Numbered from the stretch's first letter, positions 39,360-52,863 are shown. The stretch: 64,000 nt of DNA from Antitrichia curtipendula (GCA_951230915.1 OX579642.1:806001-870000), one strand, 5' to 3'. A program made the numbers and translations. Notes: generated by a model from the sequence alone, not told the origin.

Positions 39360-42300
39360 GTGAGCACTCCTGTACACAACACCAACACTTAGTGATGAGA
39401 AAATGAAGCAGTGCGTGGTTCCAAAATTGAGGTCTGAGTATCCCGTCAAGGCTGTTGCTAAGGTGAGGTTCTTCTCATGGACCTTTGTGCACAAATTGAT
39501 TGGATTTATCATCTTCCTCACAATAACAAGGATGCTCTATGATGGTTACAAAACTGTAAAATTATGATGATGACAATAGTTGGGATGGTTGAATCTGATT
39601 TTGTACGATTCTGTAGATAAATGGAAATCACCATCCATATGCATTCTCTGTTTGTTTGTATGTTGTTCACTAGGAATATGTATGCGTATGTACAACCGGA
39701 GGATGTGAAGCATAGAGTAGCTCTTAAGAGTTTTGGCTTGCTGTTATGGCAATGGAAATTGTTTACACATCACATTGTTTGCCCTTGTTTCTATCCCTAA
39801 ACCTTAAACCCTAACCTTCTGTCACTCTCATCTGTGTAGAAGGATGCAAGAAAGTGTCCCGTAAGGGCACAATTTTAAAATTTTAGGGTCGTGAAGAGCA
39901 TTATGTTGTGGAGGGCTCTTCTGCAGGAGGCTTTCGAGAGGTCCGTTGTGTTTACGCAGTTCATCTGCTTCTTGAACGTCTTCTCCAACCATGTTGCCAA
40001 AGTGCATCAGGTATTAGACTCACTAATGGAAGTTGTACGTTCATTAGCAATATGTCAACAGATTAACCTGATGCACTGAGTAAAGATTTTCTTGAAAATT
40101 TCACCAATTTCAAGGGATGGAATCCAAATGACATGTTGTCACTTCTCCTGATTGAATGAAAATAGTTTAATTGGTTATGGTCATATATGGTTTGATTCAC
40201 TCCAAATTATATTTTCACAATTGGGTCTTTGGAATTGGACATTTTCAAACCATGAAGGATGCAGATAGATACTTTGGAGCATTTCTCATATGACTTGGTG
40301 AATTGCTCTGCCCTTTGTTTTAGACTCTTTGACAACTCTTTTGACTAGATTCACAGGTGATATTGAAAGACACTCTTTAGTGAAGTGTGCGTTTGGTATC
40401 TAGAGACGTCTTTCAGTTGATCTTGGGGCATCTCAATAGGAATGTGAGGAACTTATGGTTTAATTTAGAGGATGCAGAAAAATTGAGTTCATATATTGGC
40501 AACGGCAACACAGTGAGTAGCTGGAAATTGAGCGTCAATTTAGTCTCCTGGGAAGTGTATTATATGCACAACAAGATCAGTTGGCTCTAGGTTCTTTATT
40601 GTCTGTATACACCATGAGCAAGCAAAATTTAAGTTTTTATAGTATCAGGGTTGCTAGACTTGGAGTGCTACGTCAAGTTTCAAATTTGAAATGTACTTCA
40701 AGATTAGGGTAATTGAGTTCCAATTCAATGCCTCTTGGTATTTCAATTTCTGCAATAGATTCATTTTGGTTTGAGCAAAATCCATAGCTCAAGGTGAGTA
40801 AAACTTTGTGTCTCAAGCTTTGCTCTTTGATGAATTATGTTTACAAGATGTGAATTTAGCTAGAGAAAGAACAATGTTCAATGCAATCCATTCAACTACA
40901 TATTGGATAGACAATACCACATTAGCAAATATCACATGTCCATATTTTGTTTTCATCCACAATTTAGCAATTTCATCAAAGCTTTTTTTTATTTGAATTT
41001 TTTTGACAAAAAATTTCATGGTTTGTTGCCATTTTTAGCCAAATTATTTTTTTCACATGCAATCTAGTATTATTTTGCCAAAGAAAAGCCTTGCTCCAAT
41101 ATACAATAGATGCATGCCAAAATCAAATATATGGAAAACAACATTGAAGTAAACCAATCTATGATAGGCAAAAAGATTGGTTTGCTTATTGGCATTATTC
41201 AAAATTTTAATTTTTTTCTATATAAAGACAAATGGGAAATGGAGAGAATAATTGAAATTCTATTTTATTGATAAAGTATGCGTTTCTTATGAAGTGTGTT
41301 GTCGAAATGGCCCAAAAGAGTCTTTAGACTATCCCAAACCCAACAAAAAAAGTGTGTCCAAAGTGGTCATCTTACTCACCTACAGCAATTCGATACAATA
41401 TTTTTTAACATGACCTCAATATGCAATTATGGATGTCAAAAAGAGTTACATCTTGTAATGAATTTACACTAAAAAGGTGGAAGTTCCTATTATAGTCACT
41501 AATAAATTCATCACCATCATTCAAGACATTGATTGTGACTACATTCAATCATTAATAAAAGTCTAGCTCAGATTAATGCACAACTATAATGGGTCATTTT
41601 CTTAATGTCTGTCATGGATGGTTTGCTTGTCATAGGTTGGTTTACCTTAGTAGAGAAAAAATTGTAAAGAAAAATGTATTGAACAACTTGTACATATAAT
41701 CAAAGAGCTCAAGTTATAATAGGGTGGGCTTTTACTGTGCAAATTTGATGTCAACCATTGTTATCAAGCTCAAGTGAAGTCAAGGAAATCAATGTCATTT
41801 GAATATTCTATGCAACAATTACAAGGGCTCAAATTTTCTTTTGACAATTTTCTTAAATATTTTCACTAATTCAATGTCATAATTTTGAACATTTTCAATG
41901 AGTATCTATTATATTATCTAAATTTTCTCGGACACACTCTTAAATTTGTTCTCAAATTAGTTTATAAATGTGATTTGAATATTGTATGCAAAAGTTATAA
42001 AAGCTCAAACTTCATTTGAAGGATTTTCAAATATGCACCCTAATTCAAATGCCCTAATTTTAAACATTTTGCAATGAGTATCAAATTTACTGTCTAAATT
42101 TGTTATACCCACTTTGGAGGTTGCATTCAAATTTAACTCATCCTATCTCAAGTAAAACATTTTGCACTAAGAACGGTTCATACTAACTTTCATGCATTCT
42201 TCATTAAAAAAAATGAAAGGATATTCCTCCATCTCTAAGCCAATATATTACTTCACAAATTCAAGTGGTGTACATCCTCATAATCAATCTATACCCATCA

Positions 42301-42510
42301 TCTAAGAGTTGGAAGTTAATGAGAAAACTATTGCAATTTTATTTCTTATCTTAAGTGGTATAGGTTGTCAATAGGTAAAGTCAATGATATCTTAGGTGAG
42401 ACTGATCAAAATCAATAGTTTGAATAGGGATATTAAAGGGACTTATTGTGGAAAATTGTAGATGTTTGAAACATGATGTATGCCCCTAGACACTTCAGTA
42501 ACTATTGATG
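39360..42510. other. AT-rich region without a supported gene
   Basis: Short exon-like open stretches occur at 39,395-39,462 and 39,888-40,010 (the latter ending in a good CAG|GTATTA donor), but neither matches a family and they may be debris of the same broken locus as the SIK1-like fragment. From 40.1 kb on the sequence is AT-rich, repetitive and non-coding. Confidence 0.4.
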
Positions 42511-42512
42511 TA

Positions 42513-43119
42513 TAGTCAGGTACAACAATCTTACGATTTTTTGCATCTTATTGAGATTTGGTGAACTTTGGGAGGCCAATGTATGCTAAAAAATGAACGG
42601 AATTTTGAATCGTAAATTGTGTTAGAATCACACTCAAGTCTAATTTATCATCATTGCAAATACACATATGTAATTGAAAATCATACAAAATTTTTGATGT
42701 TTTCTATACACTATCTACCATCTACTGTTGCTACCATTTGTAAAAAATCCAACTAGTATTAATGGTCCATATTGGAAATGAGCCTTCACAATTGCTTTAG
42801 AGATAATTGATCTCATACCACTTGAATTGCTCGTATGAATTCTTGTTTGTTCTTCACTCCATTGCAAAAAATATTTGACTATCTTGTAAAGGTTCTCTAT
42901 GAAATGGTACACAGTGTATGAAAGACATCCAAATTGTTGTATGATTTTAAATTATTCATTTTTCACTTGTTATGAAGTTGAAGTGCACTTCATTTCGATT
43001 CCAACGCAATTTGCGGTTTCAAAATCGGATCATTTTTGAGCATGCTAGAGCTTCCTGAAGTTGATGAACTTTCTAGTGAAAATTGACTGAAAAAATCATA
43101 AGATTGTTGTACCCGACTG
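42513..43119. mobile_element. Tc1/mariner-type MITE (607 bp)
   Basis: Flanked by TA (42,511-42,512 and 43,120-43,121). Left end TAGTCAGGTACAACAATCTT and right end aagattgttgtacccgactg form an inverted repeat of about 28 bp; the left terminal base is T instead of the canonical C of CAGT. The interior is AT-rich and has no transposase. Confidence 0.8.
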
Positions 43120-43376
43120 TACAATAAAGGTAGATATTTATATAGTGTGTAATGTTGATTAATTAGTATGGAACCCCTTTAAACCCCTATTCCATGTAGT
43201 TATTACATAAGTAGGTACATAGTGTACTAATCATATTGACTCTTGTTGTAATATGGTAAAGATAAACAACATCTTATCACGTAGACTCCCATACATATTC
43301 TCAGTGAGACTGTGTAATCTACAACTTACAAATCATTTGACAATAGCAACACAAAATTACCATTGCGTCACCAATT

Positions 43377-43500
43377 GACAACCAATCTCTTCTTAATGGT
43401 TTAAGAAAATCACAGTCTATAATCTTACCATTGGATCACATGACAACCAATCCCTTCTTAATGGTTTAAAAAAATCACAGTCTATGATCTTTAATATGAC
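43377..43500. repeat. Tandem duplication, 65-bp period
   Basis: 'gacaaccaatct' or 'gacaaccaatcc' followed by 'cttcttaatggttta' and 'aaaatcacagtctat' appears twice, starting at 43,377 and 43,442, with few differences. Recent local duplication in non-coding sequence. Confidence 0.85.
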
Positions 43501-44439
43501 TATTAATATTAACACACAGATATTAACCTCTGTTAGTGCATCCTATGTTAGTAGGTGGGCTTATGCATGATTCAAGATGGAAAGCTGAATTCAATGTATA
43601 ACAATATTTGTGGCCTCTTTCAATGCATAAACCTCTTTTAATGCATAGTCTTGGCACCATGCATTAAGAGAGGTTCTACCTATAGTCTTCCTTGAGATTC
43701 TACTAAGTAGGGAAATCAAATCCAGAACCTAGTTGTGGAAAAAAATACATCCTCTCACTGCTTACACAGCTCTACATGTACTATTTCCCTCCAACTAGGC
43801 TCTAGATCATTGATTTCCACAACCTTGCTGCATTATCAACTATCAAGAGACTGTGCTAATTTCTATTTTGAACTGTGCTACTTCATAATGTCAATGCATG
43901 AGAGTTTTGTGGTGGTGGCAATGTTTCGATTGGTTAAAGAGAGGCAAATTAAGACTAATAATGCTCATTGCTTGTCTTGTGCAGATTTTCCACAGGGTGG
44001 GTAAGAAGTAGAAATTTCATTGGTTTGGTAGTGACAAAAATTTGACAAAAATCTCTACTACTACCAACCAATATTAACTTAGTGAGTGTGAATCCACCTA
44101 ACATAATCTAAATGCTATTGACTTTTGCTATTGTGGCATGTTTTGATTGGTTAAGCAATCAAGGAAGTCAAAGGTTCAACTCTCCCTACATTGACATTAT
44201 GTCCAGGAATTGCAAAGTAGGCCAAGTCATCAAGAATAATCACAGGTCAGTACCAACCTCGGCGCCCACACACGACTCGGTATGTCCTAACCGGCAATTA
44301 TTCTTTGATAACTTGGCCTGCTTTTGCAATTACCTAGTACACTCTGAAAGTAAAGATTCCTGCACTCACCATAATGAATGTAATGCTACAGTGGCTTGCA
44401 TGCCGCATTGCGAGGTGGTGGGGAGATCGAACCACTCGA

Positions 44440-47400
44440 TCAGAACCTTGGATTCTCAGTCGAAATCTGAAGCTTCCGTTGATTCTTCACCGGACTGCCC
44501 CACACCATGTCCTTCTCAATACGCCATATGAATTCACATTTGTCTGGTGGTTTGGGTGGCATCTGCAACACAGGAATTCAAACAGTTCAGGAGAGTCAGA
44601 CATTTCTGAATTTCTACGGTCCTATTGGTATCATTTCCTGTGAGCATAATGATCACGCATAACGATCACGCATGTCATTCAATGACAAGGAACATGCTCA
44701 GGTAGAGCCCTGAGTGGCTTTCATCATGGTACTGCCGTTTCCAAAGTTTCCTGTCATGGTTTAAGATGAGCTATCATAAAAATTCTTGATGACAAGAGCT
44801 GCAATCGGCTTAAGTCCAACCGTTAATTCAAGGAAGAATCACGGTATGCAGGATGTTACAATTCTTTGATGAAAACAGATTCTCTCACATCTTGAGTTCA
44901 AGAATGGCAGCATTGCTACTCAGAATGTTATGAAGATTCATCTAGGCTTAGAAAATTTACAAACTCAGCTATGCCTAGCTTCATCTCATTTCAGCTAGGC
45001 TGAGAAACCTGACAAGTAAAGAACAAAGATTCTAGCGAATGTCAAGCTCTAGTAAACTGAAGTCCGCCGAAATGATCTACAGGTATACACAAAACAAATT
45101 AAGTACTGCTGTTATTGGCATTGGAAGAGAGTAGCGAAAACGAGGGAACTCACTGCTTTTCCTCCCGGCGGGAATGATTCATTCCAGTATTCTTTCAGCC
45201 ATCTCCATTCGCCGTTCCAGAACACAGGTCGGGAATACCATTTTCTGCAGAAGGTTTAATCAATCAAACGTCAGACATTTTTGAATCTGACCCATCCACC
45301 ATTCAGCTCACGAGATACGAAATACTCGTTTCTGCGAATCTATCTATCTAACCCACAAAGGTCATATACTTAACTCGAAAAGAGCAAGAGGATTGAAATG
45401 ATCCTCGTCTTTTAAACACCGTCACATAGACACTTCTCCTGCTCATTTTTACTTATTTTTTACCAACACATGCAATGTTTTTCATTGGTTCTAGAGACAA
45501 AACAAAACACCCCTCTTCTGAGTGACGTAGATCACAACGTGAACAATTGAATTGCGCACATGAAAAACATGAAATGAAGAGACCCACCCAGGCCCCGAGC
45601 ATTGCTAAATTTTAGGGTTTTGAGCTAGAGCAGGGAAGGCAGCTTACTCAGGAATCATCACTCTTGGTTTGTATGTTGCATCTTCGTCATCACAATTGAT
45701 GTGGCCGTGCACGGTGGATCTGAATTGGTCGTACGTCCAGTGGAATAGTTCAAGGGTCTCCTTGGAGTGCGCTTTGTGGAAAACAGGTTCACCCATGAAC
45801 ACTTTCTCCCGCTTCTCCTGCACCCCAACGAAGTCAGAGCTTTCACTTATGAAATGATCACAGCAATGTCCAATCCATAGTCACCCTGCATTTTTCTCAT
45901 CAGTAGAGAAACAACGGGCTAATCAATTGCACGTGCCTCTACCCTAAACCCTAAACGCCAAACCCCAAATAGAAATGATTGGAGATTTCAAAATCTCTAT
46001 TCAACACTCTGAAGCCACCACTGTTTCAATAATAATGTACCGCAATTCTACTAAGCATAAAAATGGCATACTACGGAACGATGACCCAAACATGATACTA
46101 TTGCATCTAAATCACAGATCTCGTTTTCAATGGGTACTGAAACTTTCTATATGCTTGAACCTTTGAGGTGCAGAAAAGAATGTTTACGAACCTTTTGGAG
46201 GTCATGCTTGACGGGGTCTATGATGTTCTTGGTACTGTAATGCACAGAATGTTCTTTGGACTTGGACAACTCAAAAGGATCGTATGCCTCATTGATAATG
46301 TCGCGGAAAATCCTCCTTTCACCAACGGCCTTCGCATACCGATCTTGCTCATACCCTGTCTCAACAGTATCCATTGGGTTGGTGGCAAAACATTAGATAT
46401 TGTTTACGCAAGATGTACAAAATCAAAACATGAGACTCTATGAGAATCTACTGTTGGTATTTGGTACTCCCAGAGACAGTACTTGGAAATTCATAAGGTG
46501 TCCAAGTAATGCATGCTAAAGTGCGTTAGAATCCTCTTAATTTCAGTTGCCAATATGATCCAATATGATCCAATAAGAAAAACGGGGGAAAGGAGAGACA
46601 GGGCAGAATACTCACGAAGTTTACTGGAGATGTGTCTGGGCGAGAGCTTCCGAAGATTTTCCCCGATCTGGTCCTGAATGTTGTGGTAGACCTGGCGCTC
46701 CCACGACTTGTACAGCACCGCTTGCTTGTCGTCATGGCATTTCTTCTCTCGTGTGAGCAGCTTAAGCGTCTCTTTCATCACGCCATCCTCGTTCGCCGTG
46801 CCACTGGAAACCTCCTTCATCAGCTTCTGAAAGGCCGCCTCCTCCTGGGCCTCCTTCAGCGCTTGCGCTTTCAGGATCGCCTGCACGGCATGAGTTTAGT
46901 TAAATTGTCCCCAGCCGATGCATCTTCTCTTAGATAACATTCTTGAACTTCAAGGCACGGACCCTTTGCTTCCCCTTGATTCCTTTCATTGTAGAAATCT
47001 TGAATGCAAGCTTGCCCATGAATTGTGGGCCACTGTAACACGAGTTATACTTGTCACAACGATACTGTAGAAGGGGAGTCTCATTTCTCAAGAATGCTTT
47101 GCATGGCTGCCTTCGATACTGCTTGAATTGGCTATGCAAAATATTCTACGGCTCCGAAGACACTAACGTAAGGACATTCAAAATCGACAAGTGCACTGAG
47201 GGATTACAAACTCACTCAGATTTTCATTGTAAAAAAAGATGAATGTACGATAAAGAAGGAGACGGCAAGAGGAGTCAAACCTCGTACTCCTCCGCGGAAT
47301 GATTCACGAGGTCGCGGGGCATGGGCCGATCCGTCCATTTTCGACACATCCACCCTCCTCCTTTCTTCCGGTGAAGGCGGCCCTCAGGATACACAATCCT

Positions 47401-48676
47401 GCAGAAATGCTGCACAAATCAGGCTGTCAATGCACAAAACATTGTTACATGCAACTAGGAATTCAGCAGCATGGACTCGCTCTACAGTTCATACTCAGAG
47501 TTGTATCTGTATCTTCAAAATTTCTTGTACTGACGTGCTACGCTGCAAGCGAAAAAGCAGAGGAAGGTGATGAGGAACTAAAACCCTTTAATCGATGGAC
47601 ACTCACGGCAGAGTGCCATCTCCACAACATCAAACAAACTAACTCTCAAGTACTGTAACTACTGATTCCAAACTCGAGAGTACCTTCATCAAGCATCAAA
47701 CAATCTCGTCACCTGAAATAGACACAAGAAAACCCAGATTCGTGACTATTTCATCTGATTTTTCAATGCACATCCATTGACGAGACCATAATAGAGGATG
47801 AGGACACCAGTCGAAAACATCGTGTCGCTTGAAGCAACAAAACATATCCGAACCAACACAAAACACATCCAAATCAAAACGAGACAAGTCTGAGTCAACA
47901 CAACTCTAGTAATTCACGTTCGTGACAAGGCGTCCAAAGAAAGAAAAAAACTTGTTGATTGATTTGGGCACTGTTTTCCATAAATGTTTTGATACCCACC
48001 TTCTTGTCGCCCGAGGCCACGGCCTTGTGCAACCGATTATGCGTACCCGGTCCCGGCTTCTCCCCCTTGCACTTCTGCTTCACAACGGAGTACTGCGGCA
48101 CTCTCTGCGTCCAGTTCCTCGCATCCGGCAGCACCGGCGCCAGCGGATCCACATACTTCTCCTCCCACCCCTCCGGTGCCGCCCTCTCCGGCAGAGGCTT
48201 CAAATGATTCGACCTTTCGTCAATTTCTTTAAACAGGCGTGATTCCAGTGCCAATAATTGGGGACATAAATCCGACACAACGCTCTAAAAACTAGGACTG
48301 GAACTTTAGATTAACGTTTTCAGATACAAACACACTTCCTAAAAGGTGACAAAGTAGTGGCACACCGCCAAGTTAATGAAATTGGCGGACGTTACCTGTA
48401 GAACGGCTTCCGAAACTCCCCGAACTTCACCGTGGTGGTTCCGTCTTTGCCGATCCCCACCTCGGGACGCAGAGGGAACCGGACGATCTTCTTCTTGCCG
48501 TAGACGTCGGGGGGCTTCCATATCCCCTCGGGCTGGGAGAGTTTGATAGGACCGTTGGGGTACCAGGGTTTGGGTTTGGTTGGGTCGGGGTTCCAGACTA
48601 ACTCTGGGGGGGTGTAGTCGGGGTCCCAGGAGCCGCGCTTGTCCTCCTTCTCTTCTTCGTTACCCGATTTCGGCAT
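44440..48676 (-). CDS. FAM228-like protein
   Basis: About 490 aa; function unknown. FAM228 genes are sperm/testis-associated in animals, so a ciliary or sperm role is inference. Exons: 48676-48396, 48213-48000, ~47402-47281 (acceptor uncertain), 46880-46616, 46355-46192, 45817-45648, 45244-45154, 44562-44440. The start ATG encodes MPKSGNEEEKEDKRGSW. The N-terminal third is Pro/Trp-rich (WDPDYTPPELVWNPDP, KPWYPNGPIKL). The middle has LYKSWERQVYHNIQDQI, then RIFRDIINEAYDPFELS and NIIDPVKHDLQKEKREKV, matching the FAM228 pattern of 'W...V..P+...', 'F...EYDP' and 'DPL+......E++'. The C-terminus adds a Trp-rich tail (PVFWNGEWRWLKEYW) and ends TENPRF. Exon 2-to-3 phase is unresolved, so an exon may be missed. 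Confidence 0.6.
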
Positions 48677-50195
48677 GACTCTCAAACGCTTCGATTATTG
48701 CTCAAGTTCAATAGAAGCTCATGAGTCGATCTCAGCTGGTTTGACTTTCCGTGACGGAGATTCAGTGCGTGGTGAGGCGTTGCCATTTTTGCCGTTGCAT
48801 GGGAAGCACTGAGGGTGTGAACGTACTCTTAATATGCAATGGCATCGCAGTTGCAAAGTTCGTGATCTTGGTTGGGGATGCCAACAGTACACGTGAAGTT
48901 CTGAAATCTTCTCGATCTTGGATGGCATATACTCACCTACGGATTTGCATTGCAAGCTCTCAGCGTAAGTGCACACTCGCGACGTAGATGAACTTCGCAG
49001 TAGCAAATTTTCTCGATCTTGGATGGGTTGCCAACAGTATATTTTCTCAATCTTGGATGGCATAGACAACCCGCTCTCACCTTCGGATTTGACCGTGCGT
49101 TCGGATTTTTGACGGGAGCTTTGCGGAGCTTTTGTGTGTGTTTTGTTTGCAAGGCATGATGGAATAATGTGCAAGCTTCTTTAGTCTCTTTTCTCAGGAC
49201 ATATGTATACACTTGCTGTTGCCGTACATTGTGATTTGGTTTTGTATTTTGATTCTGTGGACCAAGATTCTATATATGGATCCCTTCTTCACTTCAAGTA
49301 CTTCATTCTTTGATCCTGTCCTCACAGCTCTTGCTTCGGAATGCATCTCTTCGCGAAGATGGTATTTATATCTGGCTCACGCAGCCAACAATGGTACGGA
49401 GTGAGCAATTGACAAGCCAACGACGCAAAGTCCAACGGCAAGCAACGCTATGATTCTTTTCTACAGCTTCCAAGAAAAAGCATATCCTCACGTTACAAAC
49501 AACAACAAGCTGGGTGACAATGGAGTTTGAGCACCGTGTATCTCAGATCCTACCAACTCAGACATTCTCCCTCCGTACTTCCCTGAACTCACAGATTCGA
49601 TCAATTTGTATCATCATCACTCCCTCGTTACAGGAATTAAAGAAATGGTTTGAGAGAGAGAGAGTCAGAGAGAGAGAGTCAAAAGATGACCACAAACGAC
49701 GGAAGATCTGGGCAATGCTGTGTCCCCAGCAAATCCATATGCGCACCATCAGTCACTGCAGAGAATTTCTGGCGCAAGAAATGCTCTGCAGGTACAAAAT
49801 CTGAGGCTATGCGATCGACGATGCATGCATTTCTGAAGTTGGGGAAGTTAGAAGAGGAGGCAGCCGAAAGGGCCGGGAAGGGAGGCTGACGGTAGTCAGT
49901 AGTAAAACGGTCGGCATCATATAGTAAGTCTTGGGGTTCACGTGAATTGCCAGCTGCAACCGTCCGCACAATACACACGATTCAGCACTACGACGTGAAG
50001 CGGTGGCAATCGATTGCAGAATGGAGAACTGGAGATCAATTCAAGTCCTTTCACACGAATCGTCCGCATCGTCCAAACGTGAAGCTCGCCATCCGACCTC
50101 TCCGGAACCTGTAGAAGTGGCGCCCAAATTCCCAGAATTGTAGACAAACACATGAAGGATCTCAATTGAAGTGCTCACATACTGAATTTGAATTG
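48677..50195. other. Upstream of the FAM228-like gene; local direct repeats, no supported gene
   Basis: Between about 48,840 and 49,080 the phrase 'ttctcgatcttggatgg' recurs four times with spacers containing 'gccaacagta' and 'gcaagctct', a degenerate local array. A (ga)n tract lies at 49,650-49,680. Open frames here are short and unmatched. Confidence 0.5.
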
Positions 50196-50199
50196 ATGG

Positions 50200-50545
50200 C
50201 CGCCTCGCTTGTGCCAATCCCAACCGTCACCTATCGACCCAGAATTGAAAGCAAGAGTAAGAAAAAACCTCCACTTCTGGTCACTACAACAGTATCGCCA
50301 CCATCGAGTTCACAACACTGAACAACCTCATTCTAGTATTTCTCAGTCCTACTGTCTCAGTCCTACTTCGTCAAACAATCCATCAACCAAACCCGAAACA
50401 TACGTAACCTTCAACATTCAGTACTTTCATGCGTGCTCCAGTATCATGCTCATATTATCAATCAGACCTGCCAAGGATCGATCAATCCCCTCAAATAATC
50501 CAGAAGCAGATGGAGCTTGATCTCCGCCAGAGGTACCACAGTTTC
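50200..50545 (-). pseudogene. Decayed duplicate of LpxB-like exons 3-4 and the intron between
   Basis: The plus strand 'ctcgcttgtgccaatcccaa' followed by 'ccgtc' is identical to exon 4 of the LpxB-like gene at about 35,797-35,821, and the following 60 bp align with substitutions ('cgacccagaa', 'ctggtc'). The stretch 'atcaatcccctcaaataatc' through 'gatggagcttgatctccgcc' and 'agaggtaccacag' corresponds to exon 3 at 36,032-36,112. The intron between also aligns ('tttcatgcgtgctccagtatcatg' against 'cgttcatgcgttctccaata'). Frame-breaking changes are present. Retention of the intron shows a DNA-level duplication about 14 kb from its parent and in the same orientation. Confidence 0.8.
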
Positions 50546-51213
50546 AAGAGCATAATTAAAAGCGGGTAATAAATTCCGTAGCAGACAAGAGTTAACTCTT
50601 AGACCCTAAACCCTAAATTGAAATTGAAAATGATGTCCAAGTTTTTATCCAACTTCAAACCCTAAACCACGCCATGCATTTTCCTGCATGCTTCCATGAG
50701 GACGAGCTGTGAAAGTTCTTGCAAACTTGGTTTTCACTTGGTTAAACTGGCTTTGTTTTAGTTGCTGGATTTCTTGTTGATCAGAGCGATGGATGAAGGG
50801 CCAATTGATGCATTGCGGTGAGGCTCAGCATTGTTCCCATTCGACCGTGTGAAGACCTTGATAGACACCTCAGCGTGTGTGCCACAGGGCCAGAGACTTT
50901 ACGACAAGACAAGAAGTGGGGTACCACTTGTCACATGCGTCCTGTCACGCAGCCACTTGGCACACGCTGATGCCTCTTCCACTTTTATCATCTTCGGCTT
51001 TAGGGTCCTCTCTCTTCTTCAACAATTCCCCATCACCTGGGCTCTTCCATGCCGGCGTTTGTGCTTCAATCTCTGCTGTTGGTGCAATCTTCTCGTCCCC
51101 ATTCCTCATCTCCATTCTCCTGGAATCACTACTATCTAAACTTATTCTCTCAGATTTCGCTTCTCATGTGCCCCGACACAGCCACTTGCAGCAACAGCTA
51201 CCGCCTGTGAGCC
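50546..51213. other. Upstream region of the proline-rich protein gene
   Basis: Promoter and 5' UTR region. It includes an interstitial telomere-like 'agaccctaaaccctaaa' at about 50,602-50,618 and 'aaccctaaacc' at about 50,658. Open frames here (50,831-51,139) are unmatched. Confidence 0.4.
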
Positions 51214-52863
51214 ATGGCGTCCCTCAGGTACGTTGCTTGTTCTTTTCTAACTTGCATTGCACCGCTATTCTTATTCAATTGTCTTGGACTCCGCTCCATG
51301 GACAATCAGTGTTAGGTCGTGCGGGTAGAGTTTCCGTAAGCTTGCGCTTAGTCTCAATAAAAATTGTTGGGGAGACGCACAATCTCGAGAAAGTGCGGAT
51401 GTAGAGCGGGTATGGGACGACATTTAGGCGAGCATTTAGGATTGTGTTGAGTGTTTGTGCAATTTGGGGATTTGCTGTCATGCAGTTTCGGCGGCTTCTT
51501 TATAATCATAGATTTAGGGTTTCAATCGTCAGCTCTATGTACTTCCGAGAGTATCGATTATCATTCTCTTCGACTCCATTTGCCATTACGCGAAATTTTG
51601 AGCGGTAGTTCACCGTGCTTGAAATGAGGGTGCACACAAACCTCTTCAATTGTTCTCCCACGACAGAGTTTGAATGTGCGAGAAATGTGCATAATTAAAT
51701 GTGTATCCATAAGATTGGGGCAAGTGAGGCAAGTGCGCAGAATATCGTTTTGGTGAGAGTCAAAGATTTCAGGGTCTGGGATGCTTGGCTTTTGCAGAGT
51801 ATGTACCACGCAGCCCATTCTGTGGAAGCAGCTACCAGCTCCGTGCTCCGAGTACATTGCGACTAAGACAAGTGCCATTCTCGCATCCCCAAAGCGGAAG
51901 GCGACGGCGCGTCTTCACCGGGTGAGGAGTGAGAGTTCGACCAAAACGGCCGTGGCCGAGCCCCGGCCGGTGTGCGCCTACGATTTTCACCACATCGCCG
52001 CCGCGGAGCACTTGCACCCGACATCGGCATTGATCTACCGGCGGGAGGTTTCTTCCGTGATCCGCCCCCAGATCGAGCCCGACCCCGACATCACGCCGTC
52101 CATCAACCCGTCGCCGTCGATCCCCGACCCAAACCTGCCCACGCCGTCGGAGCGCCCGACGCCGGTGACGTTTCCCGAGTTTCGACCGGACACCAGCCCA
52201 TCGGAAGCCCCCCCGCCCGGCACCCCGGGCACGGAGGTTCCCGGGGTCCCCACCGAGGTCCCGCCGACGCCGGTCCCCGACCTAGAGCCCCCGAGCAAGG
52301 GCCCTGAGTTTCCCGTCCCGGCGCCCACGGAGGTTCCCAACATCCGCCCGGTCGAGGTGCCCGTGCCGTCCGTCCCCGTCGAGATTCCGTCGCCGTCGCC
52401 GCTCCCAGAGGTGACGCCGTCGCCGTTGGAGTTTCCTAAGCCGTCGCAGACGCCGCCTGAGTTCAGCCCGAGGATGAGATTGGTGAAGGGGGATGAGGTA
52501 CCTCGCGGGCCACCCATCCAGCCTCCGAACTCCATTATCATCCCGCCACCGGGGCTGCCCATGCCCACACCACCACCGCAGTCGCGGCCCGTGTTGCCGC
52601 AAGACGCCGCGCCGTCGATTCCAATTCCTAATGTACCAATCCGGCCGCCTGGGGAACCGCCGTTGCCGCCGCCCGTGACGCCACCGCAGACGCCCCAACC
52701 GGGCAACCCGCCTGGAGTGCCTGGACCTTCGCCGCCACCGTTCCCCGGCACCCCGCCATCTCCAGGGCCTAGTCCCGGCCCCGGTAACCCCCCGGGCCCT
52801 CCCACGCCTGGTGACGTTCCCCAGGGCCCTCCGAGCTTCCCGGGTCCTGGAGTGCCCCTGTAA
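51214..52863 (+). CDS. Proline-rich protein with a plastid transit-like N-terminus
   Basis: Two exons: a tiny 14-nt first exon (51,214-51,227, MASLR) and 51,798-52,863; phases close at 359 aa. The start reads MASLRVCTTQPILWKQLPAP followed by a Ser/Thr/Arg/Lys-rich, acid-poor stretch to about residue 60, typical of a chloroplast transit peptide (inference). A short conserved-looking segment follows (YDFHHIAAAEHLHPTSALIY), then about 250 residues rich in Pro with Ser/Thr/Glu/Val and later Gly (EVPGVPTEVPPTP, PSPPPFPGTPPSPGPSPGPG). No SPPPP extensin or PVYK repeats dominate and there is no signal peptide, so a cell-wall role is less likely. This GC-rich exon throws up a long antisense open frame that I treat as a shadow. 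Confidence 0.75.

Noticed and set aside
44112..44643. Plus-strand open frames over the 3' end of the FAM228-like gene
   Set aside because: They are shadows of the minus-strand last exon and its flank.
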